Origin: Basidiobolus meristosporus CBS 931.73
Lineage: Eukaryota; Basidiobolomycota; Basidiobolomycetes; Basidiobolales; Basidiobolaceae
Direction of reading: 5' to 3'
Assembly: GCA_002104905.1 (NCBI GenBank)
Contig: MCFE01000160.1
Span: 62,001-126,000, forward strand
DNA: 64,000 nt
Position numbers and translations under genes: made by a program. Within the stretch, counting starts at the first letter, position 1; the number at the start of each line of letters is the position of its first letter. Shown one piece after another: positions 32,758-43,300 of the stretch. The notes beneath the pieces were generated by a model. The model did not search any database and was not told the origin of the DNA. It worked only from the letters and a program-made list of their open reading frames with translations.

Positions 32758-35446
32758 ATGGACAAGACTACTTTGACTCAACACCATAAGCAAAGAGAAA
32801 AAAGACCATGTGGCTATTGTGGCAAGCCTCTCAGCCATGAAGCATGCAGACAGCATAGGAAGTATTACAAGGATCATGGCCAGTGTTTTGCCACCCAAGT
32901 CATAATTGACCATTCATTGGTCACTACTGTACTAACATTATCTTGCCAGCTGGTTGATACTTCTATATTGGCACCTGGCTGTCTTTGTCACCTTGCGCAA
33001 ACTGAGTCAGGTGAGTTTGTGATGCCTTTAGGCCTACATCAGCCTTCTGAATATGGCATGTAGAGTGATAGCTCTGACAAAGAAGGTTCACTGATGGATT
33101 TTGAGCCTATCTCCCCTGACAACAGTACCACATATGAGCCCGGTCAAATCCCTATATGCAATGAGACAACACCTGTTGAGACAAATGCCAAGGATACTTT
33201 ATGGAGCCAAGTGAGCCCAGTAATCCATCTACTGGTGAATGATGTGATGTTGTGGCTAGAGAAGTGGCGCATTTCCACTAATATCAGTAATGGGGGCTTC
33301 AAGGATTTATTACTACTTCTTGCCAAAATCATACCGGGATGCAACTTGCCATGTACATGGTACAAGTGGACAATTGTCATGCGGCTAGCAACATATGATC
33401 CAGAGACTGTCCTGATTCCAGCATGTGTTAACAGTTGCATGGCATTCACATCCAAAAATGCTACCATTGCAATATGTCCAAATTGTCAGCAATCCACCAC
33501 CATTGAGGGAAACATTGTTCACATTCTGGATATATTCCAGTCATACCCCATCTGAGGAAGCTGATGCAGTCCGACAAATATTGCAAAGCTATACAGTACC
33601 GCACTCAGTATCAATCAATCTCAAACATATCCAATATATTTGATGGCAAGCATTACAAACAGCTAAGAAGCAAGGGCTACTTTGAAGGTATGTATGACCA
33701 TACCTTTGCTTTAGCACTTGATGGATTCTCATTAAACAAGAACTGTACCAGTAAATCCTGCTGGCCACTGATTCTCATCAATCTGAATCTGCCACCCATC
33801 TTATGGTATCAGAGCAATAATCTGATGGTAGTCTCACTGGTATCTGGGCCTGAATCACCGTCCAACCTGGATAGCTACCTGTATCCATTGCTGAATGAAT
33901 TTTTTATGCTTTCCAGTGGGATAATGGTAAATGGCCATCATGTAAAAGCGCATATTATTATCGGCATTGGAGATATCCCAGCCATCAGCAATATAGCAGG
34001 TTTTTCTGGGCACAATGGATGGTATTGCTGTCAAATGTGTGAAACCCAGGGGATTTATTCCATAACGCACACACATTATTATTACCCGAACACCAGCAAT
34101 AAGAACATCATCTTTTCACAGAGAGAACATACAGAAGTAGGCATACAATTGCAGCAAAGTTGGCAAGCTTTAAGCAATTGGCCAGAATATGGAATCAATT
34201 GGAAACTGGAGATACTTAAGATAGAAAGTATCTGTTGGAGCAAAAGCTTTCCACTGGGAGCTATGCATTTTCTTTTCAACAATATCCCTATACTGATGAC
34301 CAAGTTGTACATGGGGCATTTCAAGCGAAATGAGCCCTTTGAGATACCAGAGAAATTTAAAAAAATTGGCAAGATATAACAGAGTATCCACTACCCTAAG
34401 TACTTCTCATGGGCTCCAATTAATATACATACACATATATGACAATACAAATGCAAAGACTGGATGAACTGGATATGTATTTATTCAAGTGGTGTCTGAA
34501 GCCATTCCTACCAAGAGTACATGGGAAGCATTGGGAGTCATATGTGGACATTGTAGGAGTATTTATCCAGAAGCGGATCACCAATGCCAACTTGATGCAT
34601 CTACAGCTGTTGTGTGAGAAGTTTGTGATGGGATTTGAGTGGCTATACTGAAAACATAAAGCTGAATATGTAGATCTCTGCCGCTACTGTATCCATTCTC
34701 TACTCCATCTTGTATGGTGTGTGGAGAATATTGGGCCTTGCTTCACCTTTTAGGAGTTTCCTATGGAGCGGATGTGTGGGGAGATAGGAAGACAAGTCAA
34801 GTTGCTGGTACTACCATATCCCAATCTCATCAAGAATATTACCTTCAAGTCTGTCATGGATGTGATGAGTTGGCACATGGAGGACAGCTAGACAGAGTTG
34901 AAAAATACTGAGGACAAATGTGCACATGGAGACACCTATGCCCATGGCATTAAGAAGCTAAGCAGCCCCAATGTGTGGGTAATCAGTTAAGTAATGCAAA
35001 GTTGGGTTGGGTGCAACAAGCAATTAATTTTTATCAGGAAAACTCCACCAAGATATGCTGGATTTCTTGTGGTCACAAGCCAACTTCTACACCATTCAAT
35101 ATGGAGTTCACACAAACATAAGCCAGAGCCCCCCTATAAGGGGGACTAGGATCCAGCAGGGAGAAGGAATATATTGGCTAAATACCAAGAAGTTCTTTGC
35201 CAATATTCAGGAGGTATTCATGGCAGAAGTGGCATCAACCAAGCATATGCTTTCAAGATGTATATGCTACCAGCAGTACAAAGTATATGGCAACTTTGCA
35301 AGTATCACACTAAAAAGCCGTAAAGTTCAGGTGCTAGAAGTATGTCAATTGCGGCAGGTGTGCGCGTTTGTAGAGGTTAGTAAGCAGGAGGTCATAGATT
35401 TTTTTGATTTGAACTATATGTGGAATACCCAAGGTAGTAGTGGGTA
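32758..35446 (+). pseudogene. Plavaka/Tnp2-like transposase, copy T4
   Basis: Best copy of the family. 32758-33063: N-terminal Cys/His segment REKRPCGYCGKPLSHEACRQ with HRKYYKDHGQCF. 33094-33555: acidic linker and a segment with paired Cys (ICPNCQ). 33564-34379 (271 aa): LDGFSLNK (first Asp intact), CWPLILINLNLPPILWYQSN, ESPSNLDSYLYPLLNEFFML, IGDIPAISNIAGFSGHNGWY, CCQMC, then HFKRNEPFEIPEKFKKIGKI ending in TAA (34377). 34439-34920 in broken frames holds the FTFxEFPMERMCGEIG segment, and 35055-35447 the tail (RIQQGEGIYWLNTKKFFANI). One stop (TAG 33061) and several frame changes remain, so it is probably inactive, unless some gaps are introns. Family assignment rests on recalled Tnp2/Plavaka signatures. 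Confidence 0.7.
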
Positions 35447-35529
35447 AGCAAATAAAGAAAGGTGATTCTACAGTGGAGTATATGAATTGCACAAGGGGAG
35501 GTAGAAAAGGAAATACCATTTGGTAAATT

Positions 35530-36320
35530 GGTACTGTAGCATTATACAGAACCAGCAGCAGGCTGTCATATTGCCAAGAAACAGCCATCAAAGTCTTGCT
35601 GTGAGGCCGTCAAAATACCATCAAGTTGCTTGCCATATAAGGCAATTGGAAGTCCTGGCCAACTGGATCCACTTAAAATAGTAATAGAGTGCTGAAAGAC
35701 CGCAACAATAACATGCAAATATTGTCACAGCACCAATCAAAAGTTGTCAAGTTTTGTCCCTTTATTTGGCTGTAAAATTTGTAAAACACCGTCATGATCT
35801 CATTATAACATTGTCAGGAGGGTCACTAATTCAAAGCTGCTGTTATTATGAGGGTCTCTGAACAGGATCTTGATGGATGATCCAGATTGGATCCACCTCC
35901 AGGACCAAATTATTTTTCATAGGGATATTGGTATGGTTGCATTATACAGAACTAACTGTAGGCTGCCATACTGCTGTTATAATGCCATCAGAGTCTTGCT
36001 GTGAGACTGTTGAAATACCGTCAAGTTTTTATCATAAAAGGCAATTGGATGTCCTGGCCAGTTAGATCTATTTAAGTAGTTGTAGAGTGCAACAAGACCG
36101 CAACAATGCCATGCAATTATTGTCACAGGACCAATCAAATCTCATCAAGTTTTATAACTGTTTTTGGCAGTAAAATTAGCAAGACACCATTGTGTTTCTG
36201 CCATAAGATCAATAAGAGGTCACTAATTCCAAGCTGCAGGTGTTATGATGGTCTCTAAACAGGATTGTGACAGCTGATTGGGACTGGTCCCACCCATGGG
36301 ACCAAATTATTTTTTATAGG
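35530..36320 (+). repeat. Two tandem ~390-bp subterminal repeats
   Basis: Unit 1 runs from about 35530 (ATTGGTACTGTAGCATTATA) to 35927, unit 2 from about 35928 (ATTGGTATGGTTGCATTATA) to 36320. Each ends with ACCAAATTATTTTTCATAGG or a one-base variant. A third copy follows transposase copy T5 (38765-39160) and a fourth, inverted, follows T2 (about 6150-5850). No ORF. They are part of the transposon's 3' end. Confidence 0.75.
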
Positions 36321-36590
36321 GTAAGTGATTGGGAGAACAAATAGATTATATGGTTTTCACTTGATGATTAATTGAATGTAAAGGTATATGATCTTGGCAT
36401 AACAAACACTCAGAATAGGCTAAGGAAGGTCCAAGCGCATGTGTGCAAAGTTTGGGGCTGTTTGGACAACTTTGAGAATTTTCATGTTCTGGGTATCTGG
36501 TATTTTGGTGAAAAAATTCTAAGTGAGTCCCAACAAGGAATTTGGTCAATATTCCCTAGGATCTGAAGGTAATAATCTATGTGACTAGGT
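36321..36590 (+). repeat. Transposon 3' end segment, copy T4
   Basis: Resembles 39160-39430 by eye over the whole length (shared phrases GTGATT-GGAGAACA, AGGGTCC/AAGGTCC-AAG-GCATGT, TTTGGGC, GAATTTTCATGTTCTGG/GAATTCTCAGGTTCTGG). It follows the tandem repeats in both places, so it belongs to the element. No ORF. Confidence 0.55.
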
Positions 36591-38190
36591 TAGGTGAGTA
36601 TTTAGGTGGAATTACAAGTTTGTACATCACATATGACCCAGAGACTGTCCGGATACCAGCATGTGTTTACAGTTTCATGGCATCTACATCAGAAAATGAC
36701 ACCATTTCAAGTGGTCCAACTTGTCAGGAATCCACCACTATTGGGGGAAAGCATTGTTCACACTCTGGATGTATTCTGGTAATAACCCATCCAAAGAAGC
36801 TCATGCAGACCAACAAATATGTAAAGATATAGAGTACTGCACTTTGTATCAATCAAGTGCAAACATATCCTATATATTCAATGGCAAACACTAAAAACAT
36901 CTAAGAAGCAAGGGCTACCTTGAAGGTTTGAATTACCATGCCATTGCCTTAGCACTTGATGGATTCTCATCAATCAAGTACACTACCAGCAAATCCTGCT
37001 GGCCACTGATTCTCATAAACCTGAATCTTCTGCCTATCTTACTGTATCAGAGCAGAAATCTGATGGTAGTCTCACTGGTATCTGGGCCTATATAAACATT
37101 CAACCTGGATAGCTACCTGTATCCATTGCTGGATGAATCTTGTGTACTTTCCAGCAAGATAACAGTGAATTGCCATCATGTCAAAGTGCATATTATCATC
37201 TGCATTGGAGATACCCCAGCCATCTACACAATAGCCAGCTTTTCTGGGCAATATGGGCAGTATTGTTGTCAAATGTATGAGATCTAGGGGGCTTACTCCA
37301 TAACTCTTGCACATTATTTTTACCTTAACATCAACACTAAGAATATCATTTTCCCACAAAGAGAATGTAGAGAAGTCTGCATACAATTGCAGCAAAGTTG
37401 GCAAGCTATAAGCCATTTGCTGAAATGTGGAATAAATTGGAAACCAGAGATACTTAAGATGATGAGGATCTGTTGGCACAAAAGCTTTCCACTGGGAGCA
37501 ATGCATTTGCTTTTCAACAATATCCCTATACTGATGACCAAGTTGTACATGGGGCATTTCAAGCTAAATGAGCCCTTTGAGATACCAGAGAAATTTGAAA
37601 GAATTGGCAAGATATTACAGAGTATCTGTTACTGTAAGTACTTCTCATGGGCTCCAATCAACATTCATATGCATATACAACAATACCAGTGCAAGGACTG
37701 GATGAGCTGGATATGTATTTATTCAAGTGGTCTTCTGAAGCTCTTTCTACCAAGAGTACATTGGAAGCATTGGGAGTCATATATGGGCATTGTAGGAGTA
37801 TATCTCCAGAAGCAGATCACCAATGCCAACTTGATGCATCTTCAGCTTTTGTGCAAGGAGTTTGTTATGGGATATGAGTGGCTATACTGCAAGCATAAAG
37901 CTGAACACATAGATCTCTGCAGCTACTGTATCTATTCTCTACTCCATCTTGCTTGGCATATGGAGAATATTGGGCCTTGCTTCACCTTTTGGGAGTTTCC
38001 TATGGAGCGGATGTGTGGGGAGATAGGAAGACTAGTCAAGTTGCAGTTACTAAAATATCCCAATCTCATCAAGAATATTACGTTCAAGTCTGTCATGTAT
38101 GTGATGAGTTGGCACATGGAGGACAGCCAGGAAGAGTTGGAAAATACTGAGGACAGATGTGCACATGGAGACACCTATGCCTAAGGCATT
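36590..38190 (+). pseudogene. Plavaka-like transposase, copy T5
   Basis: 5'-truncated copy: it begins within the middle of the transposase (YDPETVRIPACVYSFMAST, 36620) and lacks the N-terminal Cys/His part and the accessory gene. Its best open part is 37387-38184 (265 aa): CGINWKPEILKMMRICWHKS, HFKLNEPFEIPEKFERIGKI, MSWICIYSSGLLKLFLPRVH, HWKHWESYMGIVGVYLQKQ, and IGPCFTFWEFPMERMCGEIG. The upstream catalytic part (36900-37380) is broken by stops. The tail block follows at 38380-38640. Confidence 0.65.
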
Positions 38191-39430
38191 AAGAAGCTAA
38201 GCAACCCCAATGTGTGGGTATTCCGTTAAGTAATGCAAAGTTGGGTTGGGTGCAACAAGCAACTAAGTTTTATTAGGAAAAAGCTACCAAAGTTTGACAG
38301 GTTTCTCTTGGTCACAAGCCAATTTCTACACCACTTAATATGGAATCAACAAAAGCAAGAGCCAGAGCACACCTATAAGTGGGACTAGAATCCAGCAGGG
38401 AGAAGGAATATATTGGTCAAGTAACAAAAAGTGTTTTGCAGATATTCCAGAGGTGTTCATGCAAAAGTTGCAGTAACCAAGCATATGCTTGCAAGATGTA
38501 TATGTTACCAGCAATACATGTTGTATGGAAACTTTGCAAGTATTCCACTGAAAAGTTGTAAAGTTGGAGCAATAGAAGTGTATCAATTGCAGTTGCTGTG
38601 CACATGTGCGCAAGTTAATAAGCAGGAGGCTATAGTTTTTTTTGTTCAAACTATATGTGGAATAGCTATGATAGTAGTGGGTGAGCAAATAAATTGGAGT
38701 AATTCTATAATGGAATGTATGAATGGTGCAAGGCAAGGTAGCAAAAGGAATTTTCATTTGGTAAATTGGTACAGTAGCATTGTACAGCACTAGCTGTAGG
38801 CTGCTTTACTGCTGTTATAATGCCAATAGATGCCCACATCAAGTCCATTGAAACACCATCAAGTTTTTTGCAATATATGGCATCTGCATGTACTGGCCAG
38901 TTTGGTCTGCTCAGCTAAGTGTAGGCTGCATAAACACCATTAAAATGCCAGCAAAATTCCATTGAAGAACTGCCCAAACACTGCCAAGTTTACTTACCTG
39001 TATAGCAGTAGAATCAGCAAGACACCATTAACATCCCATTGTAACATCATGAAAAGAGTCAGTAATTCCAAGCTGCTGGCATTATGATGGCATCATTTTG
39101 AGATCTGAATGGCAGATCTGGATTGGATCCACCCAAGGGACCAAATTATTTTTCATAGGGCTCAGTGTTGGTAAGGTGATTTGGAGAACAGGCAGACCAT
39201 GTAGCATGTATGTGATTGTAAATTGAATGGGTTGAGCAAGAGTAACATATACCAAATGCTTAGGAGGGTCCCAAGAGCATGTTCAGGGTTTGTGAGTCTT
39301 TGGGCAGCTTGGAGAATTCTCAGGTTCTGGCTACTCAACATTCTGTTTAAAATGTCTGAAGTCTCAACACAGAATCTGGGCAAGAAATACCAAAACTCAT
39401 GGGCCAAGATCCAGGGACTAAGTTAACCAA
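38191..39430 (+). mobile_element. 3' portion of transposon copy T5
   Basis: Contains the tail block of the transposase in broken frame (38380-38640, GLESSREKEYIGQVTKSVLQ), one ~390-bp subterminal repeat (38765-39160, ending ACCAAATTATTTTTCATAGG) and the terminal segment 39160-39430 shared with 36321-36590. I could not fix the exact end of the element. Confidence 0.55.
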
Positions 39431-41247
39431 ATAAATAGTTGTATCCACAAAATCTACAACACATTATTCCCAATAGTGTCTCTAAAAAGCTAGCCCCAAG
39501 ATATTACACTAGTATTCAGCTGGTTTCTAGATTCAATTTTCCAGCACTACAAACAAACCTTACAGTAGCAGTAGAGGAGCTAATGAGTGTTTACCATCTG
39601 CAAGTAGAAGTTTTGATGAGCACCTCTGGACTAGATGCCAGCAAGCTCAGCATATTCACACTTGCATCAGCTAGAGAGGTCATGAGAACCCCCCCCCCAC
39701 CCTAAACCAATGGCTCAAAGGCAAGGGTGTCTACTCCGTTTCCCATGCAGTCATGAACCATATCCAGAAGGGTTCAGATTACTTTGCACACATTTTTCAC
39801 TGGTTATGGTTGGGTTTACCCTTTCCCGAGCACCTTTCTCCATTAGCAAGAGTTAGTTATGACCGGCAGAATGCTTCTCTTTCGAGTCAGTAGCTTTCGA
39901 CTTGTCAGATGCAACTCTACTTTTAGGGTTCACAATGTATGCCAGGCCGCCATCACGATTCAGAAAAATCAGCCCGGAGCAACCAGGTGATCAGTCAGGT
40001 CCAAATATATAACTAATGCGTGGTGGGGAGTTTGTATTCAGTCGGCGGGTTTCGAGTATATATGACTGTTGTTATTCATTAGTGGTACGGGAGCCAAAAA
40101 GCCCAACCGTATGGCATGACGCTACATCGAGATGCAGTGCAGCAGCTGTAAATATATCGCCAACCACCAGGTTAGCGCCGTGAAAATGAAAGTTCAAGTA
40201 TTTACGCAATTCTTATGTCGTTACCAGGAATGCTCAATATAAGAAGCCAGAAGCCCATGAAGAAGCCATTTGATATCATTGGCAAGCTTCATTCTCAGGA
40301 ATATCCTTGGGATAAAGGTGCAGATAAAAGAGAAGTTAGGGAAATCGGGCATGGCAAGCACCTTTGCATCAACAGAGGAGTAGTGGCCAAATCACACTTT
40401 CCTCGTTGGCATTCTGTAATGACTTATGGGCTGGTCAGATCCAGGAGCATGGCTGTGCATACAATGGCATTAGTGTAGTTAGGGTAGTAAACTAAGCTGT
40501 AACACTTCTTCATCAATACCCATGTTCCGATGATCCCCAGGCTACTCCAGCTCTCTAGATGATAGTTGACTAATACTGCTCCAGGATGACACCATACTCG
40601 GCAGACAATATGCAGCTCGTATCTATGGGTGCCGACTAGCCAACAAATTCGCTAGTGCGGGGACCGCTTCAGGTTTCGCGGATGGACTTGTTGGTGATCT
40701 ACAGACTCGCCATTGCAGACCTCAATTCCAACGATGCAATGGAGAAGATTCGGGTGATCCGACTGACTGCTCTGCACCTAGTGCGTTCCGCACTTGCCGA
40801 AGCTACCCTGGGAAAAGCCAGTGGCCAACATGACAGTCCTCCTCTGTGCTATAGCAGGCCACCACTCCTTCGTGAAGGCCGACCGTAACTGAGCTTAGAT
40901 TACAAGTAGGCAGTACTCCACGGCGTTCAGTGCATGTATCGAGGATGCATATGCAGTGCCTAGTCCGATACAGTGAGCGAGTCTACAAAACCCAGCTTGG
41001 ATGTGGTTTTGTTATTGCATATGCGCTGATCCCTCGAATGCTTGCGCAGCACCTTAGGCCATAGCAGCAGCAAGCAGGTCACAATGCAGTCATCCTGCAA
41101 ATAGACAGCACCTAGATCATCCAATGATTTGTGCGGCTCTCCCTCCGCTCGCTGTGCATCTAGCAAGTCCAGATCAATGAGTTAATTTCCTAGACTGGCT
41201 GGAACGCCCATTGGCCCAGGGGCCGTGGCTGTGCCTGGAGCCGAAGG
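39431..41247. other. TE-to-gene transition, no gene seen
   Basis: 39431-39705 has an 88-codon ORF of unknown nature that ends in a C-run (39692-39701) and looks like TE margin. From about 39710 the base composition changes: CpG becomes common and no repeat seen to the left occurs. ORFs of 68-87 codons at 40215-40478, 40655-40888 and 40960-41166 show no recognisable family, splice frame or start context; I do not call them genes. Confidence 0.5.
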
Positions 41248-41255
41248 ATATATAC
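41248..41255 (+). promoter_or_regulatory. TATA-like element of the peptidase gene
   Basis: ATATATAC lies 138 bases before the ATG at 41393, a plausible distance for a fungal core promoter. A second TTTATAACC lies at about 41336. Confidence 0.3.
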
Positions 41256-41392
41256 GAGCACCACTCCGGAAAATTAAGTTTCAAAGTGGGAACACTGGCT
41301 GCATATGAAACGCATGCTTACAACTCGGGATTTCCTTTATAACCTACAGCGAGGCCATCTTGCCAAAAGGATGTGTAGTTCATATTGTCAGC

Positions 41393-42765
41393 ATGCTCCC
41401 TTTTCATATCGCCTACCACGGCTTATGGCTAATCCTCGGGCTTTTATCGATAGTGGTAGAGTTGCATGCTGAAGGCCAGTTCTGCCTTGACCAGCTCAAC
41501 CCGCTTTATGATGGAGTGAAACTCGTCAAGGAGTGCGGCATGGTGAACGCCAACTCGGTCCAGAACGCCAAGAGACTTTTTTCCACCTCGAACTCCGCCA
41601 GCGCGCCGATGGTTCTGTCGTTTTATTGCACCTCTCACACCGAAAAATGCGAGAAGGTGAAGGACTCGTTCAACAAGGCTTTCGAGCTGATCACCAACGT
41701 CATTACCCTTCGACACCCGCTGACCGTCAACGCCTCGTTCATCTCATTCTGCAAGGAGCTCACGATAGGCTGCAATGAATTTGGTGTGGTAGGTAAGATC
41801 GGCCTTGTGAACCTGTGCCTATGGCTAAATGCTAACCGGTCGCCAGGCGCCGCGAACCCCGCCCGGATGCTCCCGCATCAGGGTCTAGACGGCAAGGTCA
41901 GGATGTATCCACAGGCGCTGCTGAAGCAGAAGGGCCTCAGGATTCACCCGGAATACAACAAGGATGACATCATAGCGCTCTTCAATTCCGACATCAACTT
42001 CTGGTTTGAGGTTAGTGTTTGCGCTGCGCGTTCCCTTGTTTCTAGACGTCCATCGCGCTAACGATCCCACTGATGAGATAGGATGACGAGAAGCCGATCA
42101 ATTCCACCCAAAACGACTTCCTGTTCGCGGTGATCCACGAGATGATGCACGGCTTCGGCGTGAACACAGACTGGATGGACCATTTCAACAGCCCAGCCTC
42201 CATACTCACACCTATGCCTCTCTTCAACCAGACCGAGGACGGCTTGATCTTCAGTGGCTTTTTCGAGAGCGCCTTTGACCAGTACTTGATTGAGTTTCCT
42301 TCGCTAGAGCCCCTCTCCTCGCACACCCAGGCGCTCAACCAGGCCACCAAACCAGGGACCTTCTATCTCAACGAAGAGGACTTTCTCGCGGCGCTGACGA
42401 ACTCGACGGTGTACAAGCTGGTGGAGCGGATGAAGCGGCTTGCGGTAACCAGAGACTCCATAGTCTTTCTCGCCAAGCATAAGCAGAAACAGAAGGACGA
42501 GCATATCTTTCTGGAAACCTCTCTCAAACCCTTCATCCCGGGCTCCCTCATCACGCATTTTGACTACCAGACGTACACGAACACCTCGGATTTCCTGATG
42601 CGATTCACCCAGATGTACGGAGAGTCGCTTCTTCACGACATCCGGCTGGGGGGAGACTATCTGACAGGGCCAATCGGGCCCAAATTAACCAGCCTCCTGG
42701 AGACCCTGGGCTATGAGATCAATCTAAACCCACGGCCATACACCGACTTTCTGAGAATATACTGA
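41393..42765 (+). CDS. Secreted HEXXH metallopeptidase-like protein
   Basis: Three exons: 41393-41792, 41847-42010, 42082-42765, giving 415 aa. I chose ATG 41393 because it starts a textbook signal peptide (MLPFHIAYHGLWLILGLLSI, cleavage near residue 28); the upstream reading has no ATG in frame. Introns GTAAGA...GCTAAC...CAG and GTTAGT...GCTAAC...TAG are canonical. Exon 3 holds HEMMHGFG (residues about 207-214), the zinc-binding/catalytic HEXXHxxG of gluzincin/metzincin-type peptidases. A His at about 347 (HFDYQTY) could be the third ligand, as in leishmanolysin-like (M8) proteins where it is distant; this is inference. Several N-glycosylation sequons fit secretion. The first intron is 54 nt, a multiple of three without stops, so retention would insert 18 residues. 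Substrate unknown. Confidence 0.75.
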
Positions 42766-43300
42766 CGCCTCCAGCATCCGGACTGCAGTCGCTCGTGAGG
42801 ACCGCGCTATAGATACCGACCACGCGAACGGAATACACATCCGCTATCCTATTCTTACTCTTGATTTTATCTATCATACGTCGAGGCTACCATGGCTATT
42901 TTGTTTCTATTTTGTATCTATTCCACCATAATCTCTGTACTTTTCATTCCCCATGGCGTCTCAACCACTGTAATTAAGCCAATAAAGCATCAAAACTCGG
43001 AGGGACTGGCGTGTAAATAAACCCATGCTGACCATCCCATCTCGTTGTGCTCGACTCCTCGTTTCACCGCCGCCCCGATGCTGCTTCAGCTACTCTTGGC
43101 AGCTTGGGCTGGTTGGGTGGGATCGTGGGATGCCCGCAGTCTACCGGCTCATGTTGCCCTGCTCATACATCCATCGTGGAGATGATTTAATTTAGGACAG
43201 TATCCATTGGTCCATGCAATCACCAAAAAATAGCTGCCATCTACCAGAGACTATTAGTAAGTTTGATGTCCGTGGGTTAACTTGCCACCTCAACACAAGC
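42766..43300. other. Intergenic and possible first exon of the next gene
   Basis: No separate gene. 42840-43050 is T-rich 3' flank of the peptidase gene (GTAATTAAGCCAATAAAGC near 42970 is a possible poly(A) region). At 43257 GTAAGT, TTAAC at 43276 and a terminal AAG at 43299 would make a 43-nt intron in front of ATG 43301, so the TTI1-like gene may carry a short upstream exon (from ATG 43214). Confidence 0.4.

Noticed and set aside
35905-36320. ACCAAATTATTTTTCATAGG motifs as the terminal inverted repeat of the Plavaka-like element.
   Set aside because: Similarity between T4 and T5 continues about 270 bp beyond the motif (36321-36590 and 39160-39430), so it is internal.
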